DNA of 64,000 nt, from positions 25,134 through 89,133 of the forward strand of contig CAXXWA010000023.1 in assembly GCA_963662815.2 (NCBI GenBank). The letters run 5' to 3'. Origin of the DNA: JAPPHA01 sp963662815. Its GTDB lineage: Bacteria > Pseudomonadota > Alphaproteobacteria > Rhodobacterales > Rhodobacteraceae. The stretch's first letter is position 1, and each line of letters starts with the position of its first letter. The translations under genes were made by a program, and so were the position numbers. Below the pieces are notes generated by a model. That model saw nothing but the letters and a program-made list of their open reading frames with translations, did no database searches and was not told where the DNA came from. Shown piece after piece: positions 35,304 to 45,132 of the stretch.

Positions 35304-36000
35304 GAGTGCAATGGTCTTCGCGGCCGGGTTCGGAACCCGCATGGGCAGCCTCACCAGGGACCGGCCGAAACCCATGCTCCGCGTCGCGGGGCGCCCGCTG
35401 ATCGACCATGCGCTCGAACAGGTGCGGGGCGCGGGCGTCTCGCGGATCGTCGTCAATGTCCACTACCTTCCGGAGCAGATCGAGCGGCATCTCGCGCCGA
35501 TGCCTGACGTCACCGTGGTCCGGGAGGAGCCCGAAATCCTCGAGACCGGGGGCGGCCTGCGCAATGCGCTCGCACTTCTCGGGCGGGCTCCAGTCTTCAC
35601 CCTGAACACGGATTACGCCTGGTCGGGGGCGAACGCGCTGGCCGCCCTCGCCGCGGCATGGGAACCGGACCGGATGGACGGCCTGCTGCTGATGCTGCCG
35701 CGCGGCCGCGCGGAGGGGCACGACGGCGACGGAGACTTCCGCCTCATGGATGACGGACGCCTCGCGCCGCCGCAGCCGGGCGGCCCGGAGGCGCTCGTCT
35801 ACACAGGGGCCCAGATCATCAGGACCGCGCGGCTCGCCGAGATACCGGAGACGGTCTTTTCCGTGACCCGGCTCTGGGACATGCTTTGCGCGGAAGGGCG
35901 CCTCTACGGAACGGTCTACGCCGGGCGCTGGGTGGACGTGGGGCAGCCGGAGGGCATCGACCTTGCCGACCGCATGCTGCGGGGGCGGCGCGGTGCGTGA
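35293..36000 (+). CDS. murU: N-acetylmuramate-1-phosphate uridylyltransferase
   Basis: 235 aa nucleotidyltransferase. Signature VFAAGFGTRMGSLTRDRPKP (nucleotide loop plus catalytic Lys), later VNVHYLPEQI, ETGGGLRNAL and the metal-binding TLNTDYAW. Converts MurNAc-1-phosphate to UDP-MurNAc. The ATG at 35293 overlaps the end of amgK; its TGA overlaps the GTG of addB by 8 bases. Together with amgK it confers the fosfomycin-tolerant recycling route known from Pseudomonas and alphaproteobacteria. Confidence 0.92.
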   Translation: MTPRSAMVFAAGFGTRMGSLTRDRPKPMLRVAGRPLIDHALEQVRGAGVSRIVVNVHYLPEQIERHLAPMPDVTVVREEPEILETGGGLRNALALLGRAPVFTLNTDYAWSGANALAALAAAWEPDRMDGLLLMLPRGRAEGHDGDGDFRLMDDGRLAPPQPGGPEALVYTGAQIIRTARLAEIPETVFSVTRLWDMLCAEGRLYGTVYAGRWVDVGQPEGIDLADRMLRGRRGA

Positions 36001-38947
36001 CACGCAGGCACAGCCCAACATCTACTCCGTGCCGGTCGGATGCGACTTCACGGTCGCCTTCCTGGACGGTCTTCGCGACCGGTTCCAGGGAGAGCCGCCC
36101 GAGGCAATGGCGCGGGTCGAGATCTTCGCCGGCTCGCAGAACGGCGCGAGCCGGATACGCGAGATTCTCGAATCCGGGCCCGCCGCCCTCTTGCCGCGGA
36201 TCAGGCTCCTCGACGACCTGGCGGACGACCCGCTGGTCCCCGGGGTTACCCCGAAGCGGGATCCGGGGCTCGAGCGCACGCTCGCCCTCCGCCGCCTCGT
36301 CGCGGCGCTCCTAGAACGCGAACCGGATCTCGCGCCGGTATCCGCCGCATTCGAACTCGCCGCATCGCTCGAGGGGCTGGTGGCGGAATTCCACGACGAG
36401 GGCATCGGCCTCGAACGCGTCCTCGACCTCGAGGTCGAAGACCAGTCGGGGCACTGGCAGCGCAGCCTGAAGTTCCTCCGGATCCTGTACAGCGTGTTCG
36501 AGGCCGGCGGGCAACCCGACCGCCGGTCGCGCGTCCGCGCCGCGGTCGAGGCCCTCGACGGCCATTGGCGCTCGCAGCCGCCCGGACATCCGGTCATCGT
36601 TGCCGGTTCGACCGGCACCTCCCGATCCATGATGCTCTTCATGAGGGCCGTGGCGTCGCTGCCCCGGGGCGCCGTGGTCCTGCCGGGCGTGGACGCCGAA
36701 ATGCCGGCCGACGTGTGGCCGTCGCTCCACGACGGCGAATGCGATGAGCATCCGCAAGCGGCAGTTCACCGCTTCTGCGCCGCAGCCGGCGTCTCGGCTC
36801 TCGACCTTCCGCCGTGGTCCGGGCTTGAGCCTGCTTGCCCGGCGCGCAACCGGCTCGTTTCCCTGGCCCTGAGGCCGGCACCGGTCACCGACCGCTGGAT
36901 GTCCGAGGGTCCGGGGCTGCTCACCGAGATCGCCGCCGCCGCCGCAGGAATGAGCCTGATCCTTGCTCCCGGCGTCAGGGAGGAGGCGAACGCCGTCGCG
37001 GTGGCGATGCGGGAGGCCATCGAGACCGGCAGCCGTGCGGCGCTCGTCACCCAGGACCGCGAACTTGCGCGCCGGGTGGACGCCGCGCTCCGGCGCTGGT
37101 CCATCGAGCCCGACAACCGGATCGGCGAACCCCTGCAGCAGACCCCGGCAGGCGTGTTCCTGCGGCTCGTCCTCGACGTGCTGCAGCCGCAGTTCGCGCC
37201 GCAGGCTTTCGTCGCGCTGCTCAAGCACCCGCTGACCAATTCGGCGAACCGCAAGCAGCACCTCCGGCACACGGCCTCCCTGGAAAGGCATCTGCGCGCA
37301 GAATGCGGCCCCGCCGTCGATTCCGGCCTCGTCCAGAACTGGGCGCACGGCAGGGACGGCGAACGCGCCGCCTGGGGCGCACGGCTCGCGGAACTGCTTG
37401 CCGGCGCGCCGGAGCCCGGCGGACGGCCTCTTGCCGACTGGCTCAGAGGGCACGTCCGGCTCGCCAATGCGCTCGTTGCGTGGCAGGGCGTCGAGTCCGG
37501 CCCCTTCGCGTCCGACGCCGAAGTGTCGGGGCCGCTCTGGGAGGGAATGGCGGGCAGCGACCTCGGTCGCATGTTCGACGACCTCGCTGCGCATGCCGCC
37601 GCCGCCGGCGAGGTCGACATTCGGGACTACCGGGCCATGCTCCGGTCCCTCATGCAGACGAGCCGCGCCTACGGGCAGACGACTCCGCGCCCGGACGCGG
37701 CAATCTGGGGCGGACACCAGGCGCGCGTGCGGAGCACCGACCTCGTCGTAATCGGCGGACTCAACGAGGGAACCTGGCCCGGTTCGCTCACCCCCGACGC
37801 CTGGCTCAACCGGGCGATGCGGCGGCGGCTGGGCCTCGGGCCGCCGGAACGTCGGCACGGTCTCGCGGCACATGACTTCCAGCAGGCGGCGGGGAGCGCG
37901 AAAGTCGTCCTCTCCCGTTCCTTGCGCCGCGACGACGCGCCCGCCGTCGAGTCACGGTGGCTCACGCGCATTCTGAACCTCATGCGCGGCCTCGGCGCGG
38001 AGGGCGGCGAGGCGGTCGACAGCATGACGGCCCGCGGCGATCGCTGGCTGGACCTCGCGCGATCGCTCGAGCGGCCGAAGGAAACAGTCGCCCGGGCAGG
38101 CCGGCCGGCCCCGGCCCCGCCGCCGGCGTCGCGACCGGAGAGACTGTCGGTGACCCAGATCCGGACGCTCATCCGCGATCCCTACGCCATCTATGCCCGG
38201 CACGTCCTGAAGCTCCGCCGGCTCGACCCCGTCGGAAGGGAGCCCGACGCGCTCGCGCGAGGCATCGCGATCCACGGCATCCTGGAACGCTTCGTCGCGG
38301 AGATCGCGGCCGGACGTGCGGCGCCTTCCGCGGAATCTTTTCTCGCGCTGGCCGAGGCGGAGCTCCTGAGCCGCGTGCCATGGCCGATGGTCCGGAGATT
38401 CTGGCTCGCGCGGCTTCGCCGCGCCGCGGACTGGATCGTGGAGGGCGAATCCGAAAGGAGCCGTGCCGGGACCAGCGTCGGCGCCGAATGCGGGGGGTCT
38501 CTTTCCGTAGGGACAGGCGGCTTCACGCTGACCGCCCGCGCCGACCGCATCGACCGCGACGACGCGGGGCGGCTGCTGATCTACGACTACAAGTCGGGAA
38601 AGCCGCCGACGGCGAAGGTCATCAAGTCCTTCGACAAGCAGCTGCAACTGGAAGCGGCGATGGCGGCGCGGGGAGGATTCGAAGGGATCCCGGCGGCGCC
38701 TGTCGGCCGCCTCCAGTACATCGGACTCGGCAGCGAGAAGATCGAGGACATCCGTGTGGGAGACGGCCTGTTTTCGGACGTCCTGCAGGAACTCGAGGCG
38801 CTGCTGGCGGCCTACTCGGATCCACGGCAGGGATATTGCGCGCGCGCAAGGATGCAGCGCACCGGAGACGTCTCCGACTACGACCAGCTTTCCCGGTTCG
38901 GGGAATGGGATGTCACCGACGCGCCGGAAAGGCGGATCCTGTCATGA
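35993..38947 (+). CDS. addB: AddB, helicase-nuclease subunit (double-strand-break repair)
   Basis: 984 aa from GTG 35993, the start that overlaps murU. UvrD-like N-terminal half without an intact Walker A (AGSTGTSRS has no Lys), as in alphaproteobacterial AddB. C-terminal PD-(D/E)XK nuclease: RGIAIHGILERF, then LLIYDYKSGKPPTAKVIKSF with the catalytic D-x-K, and QLQLEA. The four Cys of the Fe-S AddB of Bacillus are not apparent. With AddA it resects DNA ends for RecA loading. Stop overlaps the ATG of addA (ATGA). Confidence 0.93.
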   Translation: MRDTQAQPNIYSVPVGCDFTVAFLDGLRDRFQGEPPEAMARVEIFAGSQNGASRIREILESGPAALLPRIRLLDDLADDPLVPGVTPKRDPGLERTLALRRLVAALLEREPDLAPVSAAFELAASLEGLVAEFHDEGIGLERVLDLEVEDQSGHWQRSLKFLRILYSVFEAGGQPDRRSRVRAAVEALDGHWRSQPPGHPVIVAGSTGTSRSMMLFMRAVASLPRGAVVLPGVDAEMPADVWPSLHDGECDEHPQAAVHRFCAAAGVSALDLPPWSGLEPACPARNRLVSLALRPAPVTDRWMSEGPGLLTEIAAAAAGMSLILAPGVREEANAVAVAMREAIETGSRAALVTQDRELARRVDAALRRWSIEPDNRIGEPLQQTPAGVFLRLVLDVLQPQFAPQAFVALLKHPLTNSANRKQHLRHTASLERHLRAECGPAVDSGLVQNWAHGRDGERAAWGARLAELLAGAPEPGGRPLADWLRGHVRLANALVAWQGVESGPFASDAEVSGPLWEGMAGSDLGRMFDDLAAHAAAAGEVDIRDYRAMLRSLMQTSRAYGQTTPRPDAAIWGGHQARVRSTDLVVIGGLNEGTWPGSLTPDAWLNRAMRRRLGLGPPERRHGLAAHDFQQAAGSAKVVLSRSLRRDDAPAVESRWLTRILNLMRGLGAEGGEAVDSMTARGDRWLDLARSLERPKETVARAGRPAPAPPPASRPERLSVTQIRTLIRDPYAIYARHVLKLRRLDPVGREPDALARGIAIHGILERFVAEIAAGRAAPSAESFLALAEAELLSRVPWPMVRRFWLARLRRAADWIVEGESERSRAGTSVGAECGGSLSVGTGGFTLTARADRIDRDDAGRLLIYDYKSGKPPTAKVIKSFDKQLQLEAAMAARGGFEGIPAAPVGRLQYIGLGSEKIEDIRVGDGLFSDVLQELEALLAAYSDPRQGYCARARMQRTGDVSDYDQLSRFGEWDVTDAPERRILS

Positions 38948-41900
38948 ACGCGCCCGACGAGGCGACGCGCGCGCAACTGCAGGCCGCTGACCCGCGGACG
39001 TCCACCTGGGTGTCCGCCAATGCGGGGTCGGGAAAGACCCGCGTGCTCATCGACCGTGTCACCCGGCTTCTCTTCCTGGGATGCGCCCCGGAGAAGATTC
39101 TCTGCCTGACCTACACCACGGCCGCGGCGGCGGAAATGCAGAACCGCCTCTTCGAGCGGCTCGGACGCTGGGCAATGCTTCCCGATGCCGAACTCCGCGC
39201 GACACTCCGGGAACTCGGCGAGGCGGACGCGGAACTGTCCGGGCAGCGCCTTCCGGACGCGCGCAGGCTGTTCGCACGCGCACTCGAGACTCCCGGCGGC
39301 CTCAAGATCCAGACCATCCACTCGTTCTGCGACGGGCTGCTGCGGAGGTTTCCCATGGAAGCCGGCGTCACGCCGCAATTCGAGATCATCGACGACCGCG
39401 TCGCGCGGAGCATGCGCCTCGACATCCTCGACCGGATGGCGGACGGCGGCGGCACCGGGCTCCTCGACCGGCTGGCCGCGTTCCATGCGGGCGACGACCC
39501 GGACGGCCTCCTCACGGAAATCATCGGCAAGAGGGATGCATTCGCGCGCTGCGCCGGGCGCGGAGATGCGGCGGAACCGGCCCCGATGCAGGCAATACTC
39601 GCGGACGCCTTCGCGGGAGACGCGGCGGAGCTTCTCCGGGAATGCGCCGGCGTCATGCGGACCGGCAGCGTCACCGACCGGAAAAACGCGGAGAGGTTCG
39701 AGCAGGCCGCAACGCTGGCGCCATCCGCCGCGGCGCTCGGGATCCTCGAGGCCGTCCTGCTCTTCACGGCCGCGTCGAAGGCGGGCGCCGGCGCCCCGAA
39801 GATCGACGCGCTGCCCACCGCGGCGATTCGCAGGGCCTGGCCCGGCCTGCAGGCGCAGCTCAACGACCTCATGCTGACCGTCGCCGCGGCCGCAGCGCGG
39901 CGGAAGGAGCGGGAATCCTTCGAGAAGACGTTGGCGCTTCGCGACTTCGCCGCAGCGTTCCTCGCCGACTACGACCGGCGGAAGCTCGCCGGCGGATATC
40001 TCGACTACGACGATCTCATCCGGAAGGCAGGGGAACTGCTTGCGCGGCCGGGGGTCTCCGACTGGATTCTCTACAGGCTCGACGGCGGCGTCGATCACAT
40101 CCTCATCGACGAAGCCCAGGACACGAGCCCCGAGCAGTGGGCGATCATCCGGTCTCTCGAGGCGGAGTTCACTGCCGGCTACGGCGGGAGGGACGCGGAG
40201 AGGACCCTGTTCGTCGTCGGCGACGAGAAACAGTCGATCTACTCCTTCCAGGGCGCCGACCCGGAGAAGTTCGGGGCAATGAAGGCGTTTTTCGCGGGCC
40301 GGCAGGCGCGCGTGGGACGGACTCTCGCGGACAGGAACCTGCTTTACTCGTTCCGCTCGGCGCCGGAGATACTCGCCCTGACCGACATGGTCTGCGGCAG
40401 CGCGCCCATGTTCGCGGATCCGGGAATTCCGGACGAGCCGCAGGAAACCGGGGTTCGGCACCTTGCGTTCCGCAGTGGCATGCCGGGCCGAATCGACCTC
40501 TGGGACTTCATCGAGGCGGAGGGAACGGAAGCCGACGCCGAATGGTACGATCCTGTCGACCTGCCGGCGCCGGGCGATCCGCGAAACCTTCTCGCCGAGA
40601 ACCTGGCAGCATATCTCGACGCCCTTCTCGCCGAAGGGAGGAGTCTTCCCGGGACCGGACGCGCCCTCTCCGCCGGCGACATCCTGATCCTGGTGCAGCG
40701 ACGGTCGCTCCTGTTCCACGCCGTCATCCGCGAACTCAAGGCGCGCAACCTTCCCGTCGCCGGCGCCGACAGGATGGAGGTGGGCGCCGAACTCGCCGTG
40801 CGCGACATTCTGAGCCTCCTGAAGTTCGCGGCGACGCCGTCAGACGATCTCTCCCTCGCCGAAGCGCTGCGTTCGCCCCTCTTCGGGCTGAGCGAACAGG
40901 ACCTGTTCACGCTGGCGCACGGCAGGGAGGGCAGCCTCTACGGTTCGCTCCTCGCATCCGGCGCACGCCACCGCCACGTGCGTGCGTGCCTTACCGACTG
41001 CGTCGCGAAGGCCCACAGTCTCCGGCCCTACGAACTCGTGGAGCGCATCCTGACGCGGCATGGCGGCCGCAGGGGCCTGCTCGCTCGCCTTGGCGACGAA
41101 GCCCGCGACGGCATCGACGAACTCGTGTCGCAGGCGCTCAGGTACGAACGGACCGAACCCCCGACGCTCACCGGATTCCTGAGCTGGTTCGAACTTGGCC
41201 GCATCGACGTGAAGCGCCGGACGCAGGACGGCCTCGACCAGATTCGGGTGATGACCGTGCATGGCGCCAAGGGGCTTGAAGCGCCTTTCGTCATCCTTCC
41301 GGACACGGCCGCAATTCAACCCCATCGCGGCGGGCAGATCCTTGTAATGGACGACGGCCTGCCGGTCTGGAAGCCCCGTAAGGAGGATGCGACAGCGGAA
41401 CAGCTCCAGGCCATGGAGACGCAAAGGCGGTTCGAGGAGCGCGAAAGAAACCGCCTTCTCTACGTGGCCATGACCCGCGCGATCAACCGGCTGCTTGTGT
41501 GCGGCGCGGGACGGCTCGGGAAGGAGGAATCGCCGTGCTGGTACGACCGCATGGCCGCCGCCATGGCGGCGCTCGGCGCGGTGCCGGAGACGTTTCCGGG
41601 CGGCATGACCGGTTCCGCTTTCCGGAGCCCTGCGTGGACGGAGGAAGCCGGCGCCGCGGTCGCCGCAGAGGCCGTGCCCGATGCCGGGTCGCCGGGATGG
41701 ATCGGGCGCGACGCGGCGCCCGCGGAGACCCCGCCTCCAACCCTGGCGCCGTCCGGGCTCGGGGGGGAAGCGGCCCTCGCGCGGAAACCAGGGTCCGGCG
41801 CCGACCGGGCAGGGGCAATGGAGTTCGGAACCCGCGTCCACGCGCTCCTGGAACATCTTCCGCGCGCCCCGCGGGAGGCCTGGCCGGACGTCGCGCGCCG

Positions 41901-42324
41901 GGTGGCCGGACACGACGGCGACACGGAGGCGGACGCGGCACTTGCGCTGGTCGAGAAAATCCTGGAGGCGCCGGAATTCCGGGAGTTGTTTGCGCCCGAC
42001 ACCCTCGCAGAAGTGGCCGTCACCGCCGAACTCGACGCTCTGGGCGGACGGCGGATCGCCGGATACATCGACCGGCTTGTGGTCGGGGACCACCGCATTC
42101 TCGCCGTGGACTACAAGACGAACGCCGAGGTGCCTGCGCGGCCGGAAGATGTTCCTGCCGGACTGCTGCGGCAGATGGGCGCATACGCGTCCGCCCTCGC
42201 CGGGATCTATCCCGGCCGGCGCATCGATGTGGCATTTCTCTGGACGTCGGCTCCGGCGTTGATGGAACTTCCGAGCGACCTGGTCATGCGGCATCTGCGG
42301 GAAGCGGACGCAGAGCGGGCTTGA
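38944..42324 (+). CDS. addA: AddA, helicase-nuclease subunit (double-strand-break repair)
   Basis: 1126 aa. SF1 helicase with Walker A ANAGSGKTRVLIDRV at 25-32, ILCLTYTTAAAAEMQNR, TIHSFCDGLLRRFP, Walker B LIDEAQDTSPEQW, VVGDEKQSIYSFQGA, VMTVHGAKGLEAPFV and YVAMTRAINRLLV. A C-terminal PD-(D/E)XK nuclease is marked by AGYIDRLVVGDHRILAVDYK. ATG 38944 overlaps addB's TGA. The frame continues upstream through addB, but that is overlap with the real gene. Confidence 0.96.
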   Translation: MNAPDEATRAQLQAADPRTSTWVSANAGSGKTRVLIDRVTRLLFLGCAPEKILCLTYTTAAAAEMQNRLFERLGRWAMLPDAELRATLRELGEADAELSGQRLPDARRLFARALETPGGLKIQTIHSFCDGLLRRFPMEAGVTPQFEIIDDRVARSMRLDILDRMADGGGTGLLDRLAAFHAGDDPDGLLTEIIGKRDAFARCAGRGDAAEPAPMQAILADAFAGDAAELLRECAGVMRTGSVTDRKNAERFEQAATLAPSAAALGILEAVLLFTAASKAGAGAPKIDALPTAAIRRAWPGLQAQLNDLMLTVAAAAARRKERESFEKTLALRDFAAAFLADYDRRKLAGGYLDYDDLIRKAGELLARPGVSDWILYRLDGGVDHILIDEAQDTSPEQWAIIRSLEAEFTAGYGGRDAERTLFVVGDEKQSIYSFQGADPEKFGAMKAFFAGRQARVGRTLADRNLLYSFRSAPEILALTDMVCGSAPMFADPGIPDEPQETGVRHLAFRSGMPGRIDLWDFIEAEGTEADAEWYDPVDLPAPGDPRNLLAENLAAYLDALLAEGRSLPGTGRALSAGDILILVQRRSLLFHAVIRELKARNLPVAGADRMEVGAELAVRDILSLLKFAATPSDDLSLAEALRSPLFGLSEQDLFTLAHGREGSLYGSLLASGARHRHVRACLTDCVAKAHSLRPYELVERILTRHGGRRGLLARLGDEARDGIDELVSQALRYERTEPPTLTGFLSWFELGRIDVKRRTQDGLDQIRVMTVHGAKGLEAPFVILPDTAAIQPHRGGQILVMDDGLPVWKPRKEDATAEQLQAMETQRRFEERERNRLLYVAMTRAINRLLVCGAGRLGKEESPCWYDRMAAAMAALGAVPETFPGGMTGSAFRSPAWTEEAGAAVAAEAVPDAGSPGWIGRDAAPAETPPPTLAPSGLGGEAALARKPGSGADRAGAMEFGTRVHALLEHLPRAPREAWPDVARRVAGHDGDTEADAALALVEKILEAPEFRELFAPDTLAEVAVTAELDALGGRRIAGYIDRLVVGDHRILAVDYKTNAEVPARPEDVPAGLLRQMGAYASALAGIYPGRRIDVAFLWTSAPALMELPSDLVMRHLREADAERA

Positions 42325-42386
42325 CCGCGGGAGCGCCGCTACATAGGGTCGCGCGCGTCAGGCAACGGGTGGACGGGGAGAAGAAA

Positions 42387-42707
42387 GTGGCGACCGTTGA
42401 GGTAACGGATGACAGCTTCGACGCCGAGGTCAGGGGTGCCGCCCTCCCGGTCGTCGTGGATTTCTGGGCAGAGTGGTGCGGGCCCTGCCGGCAGATCGGC
42501 CCGGCGCTGGAGGAATTGTCCGACGAATACGACGGGCGCGTCAAGTTCGTTAAGGTCGACATCGACCGTAATCCCGAATCTCCGGCGCAACTCGGCGTTC
42601 GCGGCATTCCTGCACTCTTCCTGTTCAGGGACGGAAACATCGTCTCCAACCTGACCGGCGCCAAGCCGAAGGCCGCGCTGGCCAGCTGGATCGACTCCGG
42701 GCTCTGA
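42387..42707 (+). CDS. trxA: thioredoxin
   Basis: 106 aa. Active site WCGPC at residues 30-34 (Cys31, Cys34), then VKVDIDRNPE, RGIPALFLFRDG with the cis-Pro. GTG start at 42387 has GGGGAG six bases upstream; a GTG six codons earlier is possible. addBA-trxA order is conserved in alphaproteobacteria. Its end converges with folC, 12 bases away. Confidence 0.96.
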   Translation: MATVEVTDDSFDAEVRGAALPVVVDFWAEWCGPCRQIGPALEELSDEYDGRVKFVKVDIDRNPESPAQLGVRGIPALFLFRDGNIVSNLTGAKPKAALASWIDSGL

Positions 42708-42725
42708 ACCCGGCCTGCTTCAGGC
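42697..42725. terminator. possible weak terminator hairpins between trxA and folC
   Basis: Two small inverted repeats overlap at the converging ends: CCGGG (42697-42701) with CCCGG (42709-42713), and GCCTG (42713-42717) with CAGGC (42721-42725). No U-tract follows, so this is a weak call. Confidence 0.3.
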
Positions 42726-43994
42726 GTCGCTCCTGAGCACGTGTCCCGCGAGGTAGAGCGAACCGCAGATCAGGATCCTGCCGTCGGGATTGGTCTTCGC
42801 GAGCGCGGCGACCGCGTCCGCGACGCCTTCCGCGGTTGTTGACGGAATGCCCGCCGCACTCGCTGCACCGGCAATTTCCGCGGCCGGGCGGCTTGCTGCC
42901 TCGCCGGGCACATCCACCCCCACCACCGAGTCCACCGATTCGGAAAACGGCTTCAGGAAGTCGTCTGCGTCCTTCGTGTTCAGCATGCCGCAGACCAAGT
43001 GCGTCGGCCGCGGAGGAAGGCCGTCGAGCGTCGCCGCCAGCACCCGGCCGGCAGCGCTGTTGTGCCCGCCGTCCAGCCAGATCTCGGCGCCAGGCGCACG
43101 GCGCGCGAGGCGGCCGCCTTCGAGCCGCTGCATCCGCGCCGGCCAGTCGCGCTCCGCGACGCCTTCGGCGATGGCGTCCGGGGGAACGCGCAGAAGCCGG
43201 AGCGCGGCGACGGCCGAACCCGCATTGACGACCTGGTGGGGGCCGGAAAGCCCCGGGACCGGAAGGTCCTGGTAGCCGTACTCGTCCTGGAATGCGAGGC
43301 CGCCATCCGTCTCCCAGACGTGCCAGTGGGTGCCGCTGACCTTCAGCGTTGCGCCGGCCTCCTCCGCGACCGACCGGATGACGCTCATCGCTGCCGGCTC
43401 CTGGGGCGCGACCACTGCGAGCGTGTTCCGTTTCAGGATGCCGGCCTTCTCCCCCGCGATCTCGGCCAGCGTGCCGCCGAGGTAGTTCTGGTGGTCGATC
43501 GAGACCGGGGTAATGATCGAGACGGCCGGCGCATTCACCACGTTCGTGGCGTCGAGGCGGCCGCCCAGCCCGACCTCGAGGATCGCGTAGTCGGCCGGCG
43601 TCCGCGCGAAGGCGAGAAGCGCAGCGCATGTGGTGATCTCGAAATAGGTGACCGGTTCGCCGCCGTTCGCGCGCTCGCACTCGTCGAGAAGCCGGACCAG
43701 GTCGTCCTCCGGGATGACGCGGCCGGCGACGCGAATGCGCTCGTGAAACCGCGCGAGATGGGGCGAGGTATAGACGTGCACAGCCTTCCCGTCGGCCTCC
43801 AGCGCCCTGCGGATCATCGCGACCGTCGAACCCTTGCCGTTCGTGCCGGCGACGTGAATGACCGGGGGCAGCGCCGTTTCCGGGTTCCCGAGAGCTCCGA
43901 GGAGACGGTGGACGCGGCCGAGGGTGAGGTCGATGATTTTCGGGTGCAGCGACATCAGCCTCTTCAGGACGATGTCGCTTTCGGCTGCTGTCAT
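42720..43994 (-). CDS. folC: dihydrofolate / folylpolyglutamate synthase
   Basis: 424 aa Mur-ligase fold. P-loop HVAGTNGKGSTVAMIRRAL, then VYTSPHLARFHERIR, EVGLGGRLDATNVV, and the GEKAGILKRN stretch with the carbamoylated-Lys region; DGGHNSAAGR is the C-terminal domain motif. Adds glutamate to dihydropteroate and tetrahydrofolate. Its ATG overlaps the accD stop (ATGA), so it is the second gene of accD-folC, a standard alphaproteobacterial pair. Confidence 0.96.
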   Translation of the reverse strand: MTAAESDIVLKRLMSLHPKIIDLTLGRVHRLLGALGNPETALPPVIHVAGTNGKGSTVAMIRRALEADGKAVHVYTSPHLARFHERIRVAGRVIPEDDLVRLLDECERANGGEPVTYFEITTCAALLAFARTPADYAILEVGLGGRLDATNVVNAPAVSIITPVSIDHQNYLGGTLAEIAGEKAGILKRNTLAVVAPQEPAAMSVIRSVAEEAGATLKVSGTHWHVWETDGGLAFQDEYGYQDLPVPGLSGPHQVVNAGSAVAALRLLRVPPDAIAEGVAERDWPARMQRLEGGRLARRAPGAEIWLDGGHNSAAGRVLAATLDGLPPRPTHLVCGMLNTKDADDFLKPFSESVDSVVGVDVPGEAASRPAAEIAGAASAAGIPSTTAEGVADAVAALAKTNPDGRILICGSLYLAGHVLRSDA

Positions 43995-44923
43995 GCGGTG
44001 TCCGCCCTTGCCGCCGTCGACTCCGCCTGCTGTGCGTCGCCGGAGGGAGGCGGCAGCTCGCCCTTGATCGGCGGCGAAAGCCCCATCAGCATCCGGACAA
44101 TCGAAATGAGTTCGTCCCGGATTTTGCTGCGGTGAGTCACCCGGTCAATCATGCCGTGGTCGAGCAGGTACTCGGAGCGCTGGAACCCGTCGGGAAGCTT
44201 TTCGCGGATCGTCTGCTCGATGACGCGCGGCCCGGCAAAGCAGATCAGCGCCTGGGGCTCCGCCAGCTGCACGTCGCCGAGCATGGCGTAGCTGGCGGTC
44301 ACGCCTCCCGTTGTCGGGTGCGTCAGGACGACGATGAACGGCAAGCGGGCGTCCCTCAGCAGGCGGATTGCGACCGTTGTCCTCGGCATCTGCATGAGCG
44401 ACAGGATTCCCTCCTGCATGCGCGCGCCGCCCGCCGCCGCGAAGAGGACGAGTGGACATTCGAACTTGATCGCCTTTCGGCAGGCGGCCACGACCGCGCT
44501 GCCGACGGCAACGCCCATCGATCCGCCCATGAAGCCGAAGTCCTGCCCCGCGGCCACGATTCTCGTATCGCCGATCTCGCCCGACGCGACCAGCATCGCC
44601 TCCTTTTCGCCGGTGGACTTGCGTGCCGATCTGACCCTTTCGGTGTACTTCTTCTGATCGCGGAAACCGAGCGGATCCTCGGTGCCGGCCTGCACCCTCA
44701 CTTCCTCGAAGACGCCATTGTCGAACAGGGCGGCGAATCGCTGCCGCGGCGTGATGTGCATGTGGAAATCGCAATTCGGACAGACGTTCAACGCCGCCGC
44801 GAGTTCCCGGTGGAACAAGATCGTTCCGCAACTCTCGCAGTTCTTCCACAGGTTTCCGGGAACTTCCCGGCGGGAGAAAAGCGACTTCATCTTTGGCCTG
44901 ACGAAGTTCGATATCCAGTTCAT
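43991..44923 (-). CDS. accD: acetyl-CoA carboxylase carboxyltransferase subunit beta
   Basis: 310 aa. N-terminal zinc ribbon CESCGTILFHRELAAALNVC plus a second CPNC, then the crotonase-like carboxyltransferase core with QDFGFMGGSMGVAVGSAV and AAAGGARMQEGILSLMQM, and GVTASYAMLGDV. Forms malonyl-CoA together with AccA and biotin carboxyl carrier protein. The ATG at 44923 is followed by MNWISNFVRPKMKSLF, the usual AccD start; a longer upstream frame lacks similarity. Confidence 0.97.
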   Translation of the reverse strand: MNWISNFVRPKMKSLFSRREVPGNLWKNCESCGTILFHRELAAALNVCPNCDFHMHITPRQRFAALFDNGVFEEVRVQAGTEDPLGFRDQKKYTERVRSARKSTGEKEAMLVASGEIGDTRIVAAGQDFGFMGGSMGVAVGSAVVAACRKAIKFECPLVLFAAAGGARMQEGILSLMQMPRTTVAIRLLRDARLPFIVVLTHPTTGGVTASYAMLGDVQLAEPQALICFAGPRVIEQTIREKLPDGFQRSEYLLDHGMIDRVTHRSKIRDELISIVRMLMGLSPPIKGELPPPSGDAQQAESTAARADTA

Positions 44924-45132
44924 GACGTCGATGCCGTGCTGCTGTGCGGGTCCGCCGCAACTTAGGCCCGGGCGTCCCGGAACGCAAACGACGGGGCCGG
45001 GGCCGGCCGTCGCGGCACTGCAGGTCCGTGGCATCCTGCGCAGGTCCGTTCAGCGCCCAGCGGGCATCGGCATCAAACTCCCTTCCGCCCTGCCGGCGGC
45101 GCGCAGGTTGACGAGGCAGGGATTCCCGGCGT

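Noticed and set aside
37957..38943. Extension of the AddA frame upstream by 329 codons.
   Set aside because: Those codons lie within addB. The ATG at 38944 overlaps addB's stop and begins at the normal AddA N-terminus.
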